This document shows positions 43,811 to 52,468 of a DNA stretch of 64,000 bases, piece by piece. Numbering within the stretch: the first letter of the stretch is position 1; the number at the start of each line of letters is the position of its first letter. The DNA is from Bacteroides congonensis (GTDB lineage Bacteria; Bacteroidota; Bacteroidia; Bacteroidales; Bacteroidaceae), in contig NZ_FQXY01000010.1 in assembly GCF_900130125.1 (NCBI RefSeq), forward strand, positions 1,488,001-1,552,000, read 5' to 3'. The notes under the pieces were generated by a model, which saw only the letters and a program-made list of their open reading frames with translations, was not told the DNA's origin and ran no database searches. Made by a program: the position numbers and the translations under genes.

Positions 43811-45487
43811 ATGAAACAAAAGATGAAGACAATATATAATTACCTATTATTGATAGTGGGATTCTTCTTCACAGTGTTGCTGAATAGCTGTGATGCAGAA
43901 AAGGAACTAAAGGTTGTTGAAACGGGTGATGCTTCACTCTATGAACAGATTTATATTCTTGGTTATGGGGCAGAAAACAATTTTGATTCTAATTTGGCTG
44001 TTCCGATGGAAAAAACATCTAATCCGAATATATTTACTTGTCAAATAGAATTGCGTTATTACGGTGACAATAAACAATTTAAATTTTGTACTGCACGAGG
44101 TGATTGGGATAAAATTTATTATATCATCCCTTCCTCAGGCGTGGTGGGTGGAAAATCTTATGCTTATACTACATTTGGAGAGAATGCACCTAATAATGCA
44201 CGTCTTTGTTCAGAACTGACCGGAGATCTTGAAGACCATTTTTGGGGTATTCATGAAGGAGAAGATGGTATTTACGATATCACTATTAATGTGAAAGATA
44301 TGACGGTAACTGTTGTATTAGTAAAGAAACTTGATGAAAAAGAGTTTGAACTAAATCAACTTTTTATTATTGGAGATGCTACCCCGGCTGGTTGGGATAT
44401 TAATAATCCCTATCCAATGGAAAATATTTCACCAAATGTGTTTCAGTATGAAGGAGCGCTTAGACAGGGGGAGATGAAATGCCCTATTAATAATAATGGA
44501 AAATATGAAGATGAGTTTCTTATGCCTGTTGTAGCGGGAACAGTCATAAATAAATCGGGTGTTGCTGACGTAGCTGTGGAGTATGTGCCTACCGGTAATC
44601 CTGATAGCAAATGGAACATTGAGACCCCCGGCAATTATAGAATTATAGTAGACGCTTCGAAGGGTAAAAAGAACATTACTATTACTGCGACTTGGCTTAG
44701 TGAAATTGAATTAGGACCAGAACTTTATATGCTTGGAAATGCATCTGGCAAATGGAATTCACCTGATGGGCTATATATGGATTCGTCCGATGGGAATATC
44801 TTCACTTGGGAGGGAGAAATCCATTATAATACAGAAAATAAGCAGTTCAAATTTTGTACAGAAAAAGGTGAATGGGACCAAGTTGATTTTCTTGTTCCGG
44901 AAAATGCTACTGCTGACGGGTATATCGAAGTCATACAGCCTGGAACCTATAGGTTGCAACGTTGCTCACAAGGTGAAGGTACACTAAAAGATGCATTTTT
45001 CGGAATACCGGAAGAAGGTAGTGCCGTATACAAAATTATAGTGGATGTTGAATCCTTAACAGTTACGTTAGAAAAGGTTCGCGATCTTGACAAACCAGAG
45101 ATTAACGAATTGTATATACAGGGGGTTGCGGGTAATTCTGGTACTGATTCAAATGATCCGGGAGTACAATTGATATATGATGAGGCATCCAAACGTTTTA
45201 GTTGGGAAGGTGAACTTTATTATACTGAGGCAGAAGGAAATCGTCAATTCAATTTCATTACATCTAAAGGAAATTGGGATCAAGTGGTTTTCCTTATACC
45301 AGAAAAAGGCGATAGTGATGGATATCGTGAGTTAGTAGAAGACAGTGGCATTTATAGGATGAAGAAAGTTCAGGGACCTGGTAATCCGTTGGCTGCGTCA
45401 TGGGGTATTTCTCTAGAAAACAGTGGAAAATATCGAATCGAAGTCGATGTCGAGGGAATGACACTTTACGTGTTCAAGATAGAGTAA
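43811..45487 (+). CDS. SusE/SusF-like surface glycan-binding lipoprotein
   Basis: This 558-residue lipoprotein has lipobox LLNSCD near residue 25. The mature part holds four related modules of about 110-120 residues, each starting with an (I/L)Y(I/M)xG strand: QIYILGYGAENN (about 47), QLFIIGDATPAGW (about 185), ELYMLGNASGKW (about 305) and ELYIQGVAGNSG (about 433). Modules 1, 3 and 4 repeat KQFKFCTxxGxWD / RQFNFITSKGNWD. This is the SusF-type array of starch-binding-like folds and suggests multivalent capture of an alpha-linked polysaccharide at the cell surface. The gene directly follows susD (29 bases). Confidence 0.9.
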   Translation: MKQKMKTIYNYLLLIVGFFFTVLLNSCDAEKELKVVETGDASLYEQIYILGYGAENNFDSNLAVPMEKTSNPNIFTCQIELRYYGDNKQFKFCTARGDWDKIYYIIPSSGVVGGKSYAYTTFGENAPNNARLCSELTGDLEDHFWGIHEGEDGIYDITINVKDMTVTVVLVKKLDEKEFELNQLFIIGDATPAGWDINNPYPMENISPNVFQYEGALRQGEMKCPINNNGKYEDEFLMPVVAGTVINKSGVADVAVEYVPTGNPDSKWNIETPGNYRIIVDASKGKKNITITATWLSEIELGPELYMLGNASGKWNSPDGLYMDSSDGNIFTWEGEIHYNTENKQFKFCTEKGEWDQVDFLVPENATADGYIEVIQPGTYRLQRCSQGEGTLKDAFFGIPEEGSAVYKIIVDVESLTVTLEKVRDLDKPEINELYIQGVAGNSGTDSNDPGVQLIYDEASKRFSWEGELYYTEAEGNRQFNFITSKGNWDQVVFLIPEKGDSDGYRELVEDSGIYRMKKVQGPGNPLAASWGISLENSGKYRIEVDVEGMTLYVFKIE

Positions 45488-45526
45488 ATTTGTAATTATA
45501 GTAATAAACTATTAAATCAAAATGAT

Positions 45527-46903
45527 ATGAATATTAGAAGTATATTTTTGTGTGGACTTGTTTTTGTTTCAGTAGTAGTCAGTGCTCGTGATAGTAGATT
45601 TACGAGACATGGCGCTGGTCCTCTTTATTGGATGGCCTACGAACAGTGTTTTGTAACTGATAGCCCATTGGCCGAGGATCGTTATCAAAAATCGGTAGAT
45701 TGGGTAGCCAAGAATTTTCTCTCTTACGGTTATGATATGGTATGCACTGATGGTTGGATTGAAAGAGCACAAACTGTAAATGAAAATGGATATATAACGA
45801 AGTATAATGACGCTTGGAGTCATGATTTTGCCTATTGGATCGATTATAACAAGAAGAAAGGTTTGAAAACAGGGATTTATTACGATCCGTTGTGGATGTC
45901 GAGAAAAGCTTATGAGAACAATTTACCAGTGAAAGGCTCTACAAAGACCACTCGTGATATCAAGGGAAATGTTAATTTTAATGATTATCTTTATTGGGTA
46001 GATACAGATAAGGAGGGTGCTGAACAGTGGATTAAAGGGTATGTACGTTATTTTATTGATCTTGGATTCTCATTTCTTAGAATAGATTTTCTGAACTATT
46101 ACGAAGATGCTTATGGTACAGAACGTTATGTGAAGGCTCTTCGTTGGATTAAGGAAGAAGCGGGTGATGAAATTTTTATCTCTTTGGTAATGCCCAATTG
46201 TTTCGATCATGCCGCTAACGAAATTCCATACGGTGATCTTTTTCGTATTAGTGAGGATGTTTTCGGTGGGGGATGGGATTTTATCAGTAATCGTCGTCGT
46301 GGCATTCAACAAGACCGTTGGGCACAGTGGGGCAATGCTTTTGATGGTTTTGTTGGATTTAGTGATGTAGCCGCCCGTGGGCAAATCATGATGGATGGCG
46401 ACTTTATTAGGTTAAATACTTGTGAAAGTGATACAGAACGTCAGTTTTGGGTATCACTAATGGCTATAACCGGTTCGCCCATAGCTATTGCCGATCAGTA
46501 TGATACAGCTAATGGGTGTGAGCGTTTTTATCAAAACGAGGAAATTCTGGCACTTAATAAAATGGGATTTAGTGCACGTCCAATGTCGGGTAATCCATCA
46601 GAAATTGCAAGCTCGAAATGGGTGGGGCAATTGCCTAATGGTGAGTGGATTGTTGGATTGTTCAACAGAGAGGAAGAAGCTTCAAATATGTCTATTAACT
46701 TTTTGCGTGATTTAGGTATTAAAGAAGGAAAAGTTAGTAATATACGTGATCTTTGGACTCATTCTGATTTAGGTGCTTTTGAAGGTGCTTATAAAGTTAA
46801 CATACCTGCACATGGATGTCGTATTCTTCGTATCACATCTTCATGCAAACGTTATCAGGCTGAAGTTGCTGCTCTACGTGGCAGTGTAAAAGTTCAAAAG
46901 TAA
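45527..46903 (+). CDS. Clan GH-D glycoside hydrolase, GH27-like (alpha-galactosidase or isomaltodextranase type)
   Basis: This 458-residue secreted enzyme has a signal peptide cleaved after about residue 20 (VSVVVSA). The (beta/alpha)8 barrel shows GPLYWMAYEQC, YGYDMVCTDGWI, KKGLKTGIYYDPLW, the likely nucleophile Asp187 in SFLRIDFLNYYE, and the likely acid/base Asp244 in LFRISEDVFGGGWD. The C-terminal beta-domain has GEWIVGLFNREE and IRDLWTHSDLGAFEG, IPAHGCRILRI, as in GH27. GH27 includes alpha-galactosidases and isomaltodextranases. The KYDN-type motif of classical alpha-galactosidases is replaced by RIDF, so substrate is open. It lies mid-operon, 39 bases after the SusE/F-like gene. Confidence 0.8.
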   Translation: MNIRSIFLCGLVFVSVVVSARDSRFTRHGAGPLYWMAYEQCFVTDSPLAEDRYQKSVDWVAKNFLSYGYDMVCTDGWIERAQTVNENGYITKYNDAWSHDFAYWIDYNKKKGLKTGIYYDPLWMSRKAYENNLPVKGSTKTTRDIKGNVNFNDYLYWVDTDKEGAEQWIKGYVRYFIDLGFSFLRIDFLNYYEDAYGTERYVKALRWIKEEAGDEIFISLVMPNCFDHAANEIPYGDLFRISEDVFGGGWDFISNRRRGIQQDRWAQWGNAFDGFVGFSDVAARGQIMMDGDFIRLNTCESDTERQFWVSLMAITGSPIAIADQYDTANGCERFYQNEEILALNKMGFSARPMSGNPSEIASSKWVGQLPNGEWIVGLFNREEEASNMSINFLRDLGIKEGKVSNIRDLWTHSDLGAFEGAYKVNIPAHGCRILRITSSCKRYQAEVAALRGSVKVQK

Positions 46904-46936
46904 CAACCGATTATTAATTTGTAAGAAATGACTGAA

Positions 46937-47344
46937 ATGAAAAAGATTATATTTTCCTTTTTTATAGCGATAACAGTAGGACTGATGTCTTGCAAAAACG
47001 ATTGGACAATAGACGATGCGGATTTACCGCCGATAGCGGAGAACTCTGACGGGTTTGGTTATGTGGGTAATTTTACGGGTGAAGGCGCTTCTGTGCTCTT
47101 TGCTGTTGAGGTACCTGTGACTGGCGATTATACAGTTATTGTGCGAGGACGTGCTTCCTCTGATATTCCGGGTGCTGGTGTTTTTAAGGCAAACGGAGAT
47201 GAGAAGCAGATTTCTTTTGATGAACAATATGTTTGGAAAGATCAGACTGTAACTGTAAGACTTAACCAAGGCGTGAATGATGTTGATATCTGTAAGGGTA
47301 GTGGTAATGGTATGTTCTTTATTGATTATATTGAATTGAAATGA
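46937..47344 (+). CDS. Stand-alone carbohydrate-binding-module-like lipoprotein
   Basis: This 135-residue lipoprotein starts at the ATG at 46937 (MKKIIFSFFIAITVGLMSCK) with lipobox GLMSC. Besides a short linker the mature protein is one beta-sandwich with CBM6/CBM35-like features: GFGYVGNFTGEGASVLFAVE, VPVTGDYTVIVRGRASSDIP, QTVTVRLNQGVNDVDICKGS, ending MFFIDYIELK. That ending (strand with Asp before the C-terminus) is the usual CBM35 close. It has no catalytic domain, so it probably binds glycan at the surface or tethers the neighbouring hydrolases. It overlaps the first GH97 gene by four bases (ATGA). Confidence 0.72.
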   Translation: MKKIIFSFFIAITVGLMSCKNDWTIDDADLPPIAENSDGFGYVGNFTGEGASVLFAVEVPVTGDYTVIVRGRASSDIPGAGVFKANGDEKQISFDEQYVWKDQTVTVRLNQGVNDVDICKGSGNGMFFIDYIELK

Positions 47345-49335
47345 TACATAAAATTTTTATTAGTTGCTTCTTTGTATTATGTTCGAGCATGTTGATGATG
47401 GGTAGTAATACCCATCATATAGCATCCCCGGATGGGCATATAATAGTGACGTTCGAGGTTTCTAAAAAAGGGGAGATCTTTTATCGGATTGTTCGTGGCG
47501 GAGAAGTAGTGTTGTCGCAATCGAGATTGGGCTTGAAGCTAAAAGACGTTCCTGACATGATTACCGGATTTTCAGTTGCTAGTATTCGGCGTAATACTGT
47601 TTCGGAATCGTGGAATCCGGTATGGGGTGAAGAATCGGTAATTGAAAATAACTATAATGAGATGGCGCTTGATCTCGTGCAGAAGAAAATAGCTCCAGGT
47701 CGTGAGATTAGTGTTGTATTTCGCGTATTTAATGATGGTGTCGGATTTCGTTATGAATTTCCGCGTCAAGCACAATTGGGTGACTTTGTAATCATGGATG
47801 AACTTACCGAATTTACTTTTGCAGATAACCATACGAGTTGGTCACTTCCAGTAGAAGGGATACGTTTTTACGAAGGTCTATTTCGTGAACTCCCTATAGA
47901 TAAGATAGGATGGGCGAGTACTCCGGTCACCATACGTACTGACAAAGGATTGCATATAGCACTTCATGAAGCTAATTTGACAGATTTCGCTGCTATGAAT
48001 GTACGAGCTACACCGGGAAGTAATGTACTTCGTGCTGCGCTTACACCATGGAGTAGTGGTGAAAAGGTATTTGTTACTGGTGTACGGGTAAGTCCATGGC
48101 GTACACTGATAATCGCTGACAATGCCAGTAACATGATGCTTTCACGTCTCATGCTTAATTTGAATGAACCTTGTCGGATAATGGATACTTCGTGGATAAA
48201 GCCGCAACGCTATCTTGGTGTTTGGTGGTGTTACCACATGAAAACTCACACATGGTATGATGGACCACAGCATGGAGCTACAACAGAAAATACTATTCGT
48301 TATATGGATTTCGCTGCTAAAAATAATTTTGGTGGAGTATTGGTGGAAGGTTGGAATCCAGATTGGAAGTCATGGAATTTTGATTATGTACATCCGTATA
48401 AGGATTTTGACATTACACATATTAATAATTATGGACGTAGTAAAGGAGTTGCACTTATTGGCCATCATGAAACGGGTGGGCGAATTGCTAATTATGAAAG
48501 GCAGATGGAAGATGCATTTAAACTTTATCGGCAAAATGGAATGCACTATGTCAAAACCGGTTATGTTGGAGATTTGCTAGACAATAAAGAATACCATAGT
48601 AGTCAGTTTGGGGTGAGACATTACCGTAAGGTGATTGAGACTGCCGCCAAATATCAGATTGCCATCGACAATCATGAGCCTGTCATTCCCACAGGGTTAC
48701 AACGTACTTGGCCGAACTTAATGACTCAAGAAGGAGTACGCGGACAAGAATGGAATGCATGGAATGAAGAAGGTGGTAATCCGCCGGAACATACAGTGAC
48801 TTTACCATTCACCCGGGGATTGGCTGGCCCTATGGATTTTACTCCGGTTATATTCAATTTTGAGAATGACGCAATGCCACAGACACATCCCAATACAACA
48901 CTTGCCAAGCAACTGGCACTGTTTGTGATTCTCTATTCGCCGCTTCAAATGGCTGCTGATATGATTGAAAATTACGAGAATAATCCTGGTCCATTTCAAT
49001 TTGTTTGTGATTGTCCTACCGATTGGGATAAAACGACTTATCCGGAAGCTGAGATTGGGAAATATATAACTGTTGCCCGTAAAAGTAAAGGTCATGATTC
49101 TTGGTATTTGGCTACTGCTACTGGTGCAGAAGCCCGTATAGCTAATATCAGTCTTTCTTTTCTAGATGCTAACAGTAAATATAAGGCTATTATTTATCGC
49201 GATGGATGTGATGCTGATTGGGAAAGGAATCCTTATCCGGTAGAGATTGAAACTCGTGAAGTAACTGCTAATACGACGCTTTCAATTCCTGTTGCTCGTG
49301 GCGGTGGTGCTGTTGCAAAATTATTTAAAATATAA
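47341..49335 (+). CDS. Glycoside hydrolase family 97 enzyme (first copy)
   Basis: This 664-residue secreted enzyme has a signal peptide (IHKIFISCFFVLCSSMLMMG). Its N-terminal beta-super-sandwich domain begins SPDGHIIVTFEVSKKGEIFY. The catalytic barrel has YLGVWWCYHMKTHTWYD, FGGVLVEGWNPDWKSW, HYVKTGYVGDLLDNKEYH, AIDNHEPVIPTGLQRTWPNL and MTQEGVRGQEWNAWNEEGGN, closing with PLQMAADMIENYENNP. GH97 contains inverting alpha-glucosidases (SusB) and retaining alpha-galactosidases. The HE and E..RG.EW blocks look like the Glu-type, calcium-dependent catalytic centre, but assignment needs a structural alignment. It is paralogous to the next gene, with 22 bases between. Confidence 0.92.
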   Translation: MIHKIFISCFFVLCSSMLMMGSNTHHIASPDGHIIVTFEVSKKGEIFYRIVRGGEVVLSQSRLGLKLKDVPDMITGFSVASIRRNTVSESWNPVWGEESVIENNYNEMALDLVQKKIAPGREISVVFRVFNDGVGFRYEFPRQAQLGDFVIMDELTEFTFADNHTSWSLPVEGIRFYEGLFRELPIDKIGWASTPVTIRTDKGLHIALHEANLTDFAAMNVRATPGSNVLRAALTPWSSGEKVFVTGVRVSPWRTLIIADNASNMMLSRLMLNLNEPCRIMDTSWIKPQRYLGVWWCYHMKTHTWYDGPQHGATTENTIRYMDFAAKNNFGGVLVEGWNPDWKSWNFDYVHPYKDFDITHINNYGRSKGVALIGHHETGGRIANYERQMEDAFKLYRQNGMHYVKTGYVGDLLDNKEYHSSQFGVRHYRKVIETAAKYQIAIDNHEPVIPTGLQRTWPNLMTQEGVRGQEWNAWNEEGGNPPEHTVTLPFTRGLAGPMDFTPVIFNFENDAMPQTHPNTTLAKQLALFVILYSPLQMAADMIENYENNPGPFQFVCDCPTDWDKTTYPEAEIGKYITVARKSKGHDSWYLATATGAEARIANISLSFLDANSKYKAIIYRDGCDADWERNPYPVEIETREVTANTTLSIPVARGGGAVAKLFKI

Positions 49336-49357
49336 TCTTTGTATTATTTTGACATTT

Positions 49358-51484
49358 ATGATAACTCAACTATTTAAATCTTTAAGTTTGGCATTTTGCT
49401 TGGCATGTACAACCTCAGCTTTTGCCGAACAGCTATTTTCATCGCCTGACGGCAATCTGAAAATGAATTTTTCTTTATCTTCAGAAGGGCGTCCGACTTA
49501 TGCGTTGTATTATAAGGGGAAAACTGTTATAAAGCCAAGTGGACTTGGATTTATGCTAAAAAACTCAGACCAATTATTTGAAAAGTTTAAAATGACTGCT
49601 GTAACAAATGATTCGTTGAATGAAACGTGGCAACCTGTATGGGGAGAAGAATCGGTCATACGTAATCATTACAATGAAGTGCTAGTAGATCTCAGGCAAG
49701 CGGATACCAATCGTCTAATGTCTATACGTTTTAGACTTTTTAATGATGGACTCGGTTTTCGATATGAGTTCCCACAGCAGCGCGAATTAAGTTATTTTGT
49801 TATCACAGACGAGTGCACGGAGTTTGCTATGTCGGGTGATATGACGGCCTATTGGATTCCAGGAGATTATGATACACAGGAATATGATTACACACGTAGT
49901 CGGCTTTCGGAAATACGTGGATTAATGGAAAAATCGATTTCTGACAACTTGTCACAGACGTCTTTTTCGCCTACTGGAGTACAAACTTCATTGATGTTAA
50001 AGACCGATGATGGTTTATATATTAATCTTCATGAAGCTGCTTTAGTTAATTATCCGGCTATGCACCTCAATCTTGATGATAAAAATTATGTATTTAAGTC
50101 ATGGCTTACGCCCGATGTCAATGGGGAGATGGCATATATGCAAAGTGCCTGCTATACACCTTGGCGCACCATCATTGTCTCCGATGATGCCCGTGACATT
50201 CTCGCCTCCCGTATCACGCTCAATCTTAATGAACCATGTAAACTCAAGGACACTTCATGGATATTTCCTACCAAGTATATTGGTGTTTGGTGGGAGATGA
50301 TTACTGGGAAAAGCGATTGGAGCTATACATGGGATTTTCCTAATATTCATCTTGGAAAAACAGATTATACCCATGCTAAGCCTCATGGACGTCATGGGGC
50401 TACTACAAAGAAAGTGAAACGATATATAGATTTTGCAGCGGAACATGGTTTTGACGCCGTGCTAGTTGAGGGATGGAATATCGGTTGGGAAGATTGGTTT
50501 GGTAATTTTAAGGAAGATGTATTTGATTTTGTTACCCCCTATCCTGATTTTAATTTGCCTGAAATACGGGATTATGCCAAGTCCAGAGGCATAAAGATGA
50601 TTATGCATCACGAAACATCTGGTGCTGTACGCAATTATGAACGTCGTATGGATCAAGCATATCAGTTTATGGTGGATAATGGATATAAGGCTGTTAAAAG
50701 TGGTTATGTTGGTGATATAATACCCAAAGGTGAACATCATTATACTCAGCGAATGGTTAATCATTATCAGTATGCTGTTGAAAAGGCTGCTGATTACAAG
50801 ATTATGGTAAATGCTCATGAGGCAGTACGTCCTACTGGTCTTTGCCGAACATGGCCCAACCTTATTAGTAATGAGTCTGCACGTGGATCTGAGTATCAGG
50901 CTTTTGGAGGAAGTAAGCCGAGCCATACAACGATACTACCATTTACCCGTCTTATTGGTGGTCCGATGGATTATACTCCGGGGTTGTTTGAGAATGATAT
51001 AACAAAATATAATTCTGATAAAAAATCGTGGGTGAATACTACACTTGCCCACCAGCTCTCGTTATATGTCACAATGTCAAGTCCGCTTCAGATGGCTGCC
51101 GATCTTCCGGAAACTTATGAGAAATATCTCGACGCTTTTCAGTTTATTAAAGATGTGGCCCTTGATTGGGATAAAAGTTATTACCTTGAAGCTGAACCAA
51201 TGGAATATATAACTGTAGCTCGATGTGCAAAGAATACTGACAATTGGTTTGTAGGTGGTACTAACGGTGAAGTTCCTCGTATTGCGACAATTGATTTTTC
51301 ATTTCTTCCTACAGGGCAAAAGTATATTGCTACGATTTATCGTGATGGTAAGAAGGCTCATTATCGTAATAATCCCACAGATTATGTGATTGAGACAAAG
51401 ACTGTCACTAATAAAACAACGTTGAAAATTAGCACTGCATCTGGTGGAGGTTTTGCTATTTCACTTGTACCGAAAGCTTCTTAG
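49358..51484 (+). CDS. Glycoside hydrolase family 97 enzyme (second copy)
   Basis: This 708-residue enzyme starts at the ATG at 49358 (MITQLFKSLSLAFCLACTTS), which begins a proper signal peptide; the frame extends upstream into the preceding gene. It shares the first copy's plan: SPDGNLKMNFSLSSEGRPTY, YIGVWWEMITGKSDWSYTWD, FDAVLVEGWNIGWEDWFGNF, AVKSGYVGDIIPKGEHHYTQ, MVNAHEAVRPTGLCRTWPNL and SNESARGSEYQAFGGSKPSH. The latter blocks match the SusB-like group more closely than copy 1 does (NAHE, RG.EY). Likely periplasmic or surface alpha-glucosidase/alpha-galactosidase. It is the last gene of the operon, followed by two strong inverted repeats. Confidence 0.93.
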   Translation: MITQLFKSLSLAFCLACTTSAFAEQLFSSPDGNLKMNFSLSSEGRPTYALYYKGKTVIKPSGLGFMLKNSDQLFEKFKMTAVTNDSLNETWQPVWGEESVIRNHYNEVLVDLRQADTNRLMSIRFRLFNDGLGFRYEFPQQRELSYFVITDECTEFAMSGDMTAYWIPGDYDTQEYDYTRSRLSEIRGLMEKSISDNLSQTSFSPTGVQTSLMLKTDDGLYINLHEAALVNYPAMHLNLDDKNYVFKSWLTPDVNGEMAYMQSACYTPWRTIIVSDDARDILASRITLNLNEPCKLKDTSWIFPTKYIGVWWEMITGKSDWSYTWDFPNIHLGKTDYTHAKPHGRHGATTKKVKRYIDFAAEHGFDAVLVEGWNIGWEDWFGNFKEDVFDFVTPYPDFNLPEIRDYAKSRGIKMIMHHETSGAVRNYERRMDQAYQFMVDNGYKAVKSGYVGDIIPKGEHHYTQRMVNHYQYAVEKAADYKIMVNAHEAVRPTGLCRTWPNLISNESARGSEYQAFGGSKPSHTTILPFTRLIGGPMDYTPGLFENDITKYNSDKKSWVNTTLAHQLSLYVTMSSPLQMAADLPETYEKYLDAFQFIKDVALDWDKSYYLEAEPMEYITVARCAKNTDNWFVGGTNGEVPRIATIDFSFLPTGQKYIATIYRDGKKAHYRNNPTDYVIETKTVTNKTTLKISTASGGGFAISLVPKAS

Positions 51485-51555
51485 GTCCTGTTTAATTTTG
51501 TACGCTATACTCTCTTTGGGAAGTATAGGTTATCATTCTTTCGAATAAAATAGCG

Positions 51556-51611
51556 ACTTTGTATCATTTAATTCGTAGGACTATACTTCTACGAATTAAA
51601 TGATACAAAGT
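51556..51611. repeat. 23-bp perfect inverted repeat downstream of the PUL
   Basis: Arms 51556-51578 (starting ACTTTGTATCATTTAATTC) and 51589-51611 are perfect complements around the 10-base loop GACTATACTT. It lies 70 bases after the last GH97 stop. It could be a first terminator or mark the edge of the cargo. Confidence 0.75.
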
Positions 51612-51650
51612 TAAGTAGGTATAGATAACTACCGAAAGGTATAGATAGAT

Positions 51651-51683
51651 AAATCCGCATAGCTCAATGAGTTATGCGGATTT
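51651..51683 (+). terminator. Terminator of the PUL operon
   Basis: AAATCCGCATA (51651-51661) and TATGCGGATTT (51673-51683) form the stem, followed by TCTTTTTAG. With the 23-bp repeat it is the main content of the 333-base gap between the PUL and the next gene. Confidence 0.88.
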
Positions 51684-51817
51684 TCTTTTTAGTTAAACTT
51701 TGTATTTCTTTTGTTATATTCGGATATTAGCTGTATTATTGTGCCATAATTGTACCAACACTTATTGGTAGATAATGTGACACTTAACAAGCATAAGTAA
51801 TAATAAAGTAGAATTGT

Positions 51818-52369
51818 ATGGGTGCAGCAAAGTTTGAGATAACAAGGAAATGCAAGATTTGCGGTGAGCCATTCGTCGCAAAGACTATCACGTCTTGGTA
51901 TTGCTCACCAAGATGTTCTAAAGTTGCATTTAAGCGCAGGAAAGATGAAGAGAAAAGAAATGAACGTTTGGATGCTATAGCCAAAGCTATTCCCAATGAC
52001 CAGGAGTACATAACAGTTCCCGAAGCCTATTCTTTGTTTGGCATCAGTAAGGAAACCCTTTATCGCCAAATCCGAAAGGGCGTTATTCCAAGTGTTAATG
52101 TAGGGCAACGCCAAACACGGGTAAGCAAAGAAACGCTTATGGAGATGTACCCTCTAAGGAAGAGTCTGCTTAAAAAGCAGCCCAAGCCCATTCCCAAGCT
52201 GTATAGTTTGGAACCAAAGGATTGCTACACGATACAGCAAGCGTGTGAGAAATATCACATGAATGACAGTACACTCTATCTTCAAATCAGAAAGTTTTCA
52301 ATTCCTACTCGGCAAATCGGCAATTTCGTATATGTGCCCAAAAAGGGAATAGACAATCTCTATAAATAA
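51818..52369 (+). CDS. Zinc-ribbon plus double helix-turn-helix protein
   Basis: This 183-residue protein has an N-terminal Cys4 knuckle (CKICGEPFVAK.. YCSPRCSK, residues 9-34) with a basic stretch, then two MerR/excisionase-type HTHs. HTH 1 at about 62-108 is YITVPEAYSLFGISKETLYR, QIRKGVIPSVNVGQRQTRVS. HTH 2 at about 137-180 is CYTIQQACEKYHMNDSTLYL, QIRKFSIPTRQIGNFVYVPK. Such proteins sit just upstream of integrase genes in Bacteroides elements and probably act in excision control. Immediately downstream is only a 23-codon integrase-like stub, so its original partner seems lost. Confidence 0.85.
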   Translation: MGAAKFEITRKCKICGEPFVAKTITSWYCSPRCSKVAFKRRKDEEKRNERLDAIAKAIPNDQEYITVPEAYSLFGISKETLYRQIRKGVIPSVNVGQRQTRVSKETLMEMYPLRKSLLKKQPKPIPKLYSLEPKDCYTIQQACEKYHMNDSTLYLQIRKFSIPTRQIGNFVYVPKKGIDNLYK

Positions 52370-52377
52370 GCATCCTT

Positions 52378-52449
52378 ATGAAGAAATCTCTATCCCACAC
52401 CCGTGTTTCCGTGAAACTTCGCAAGGCAGAGTTTCGAAAGAAGAAATAA
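52378..52449 (+). pseudogene. Truncated integrase-like start (remnant)
   Basis: A 23-codon ORF, MKKSLSHTRVSVKLRKAEFR then KKK and stop, begins eight bases after the HTH gene. The RVSVKLRKA pattern matches the beginning of the arm-binding domain of Bacteroides tyrosine recombinases as I remember them. The rest of the gene is missing; the minus-strand DUF1016 gene and the island integrase occupy the position. Confidence 0.45.
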
Positions 52450-52468
52450 CCTTTTCTTTTCGCCAATT

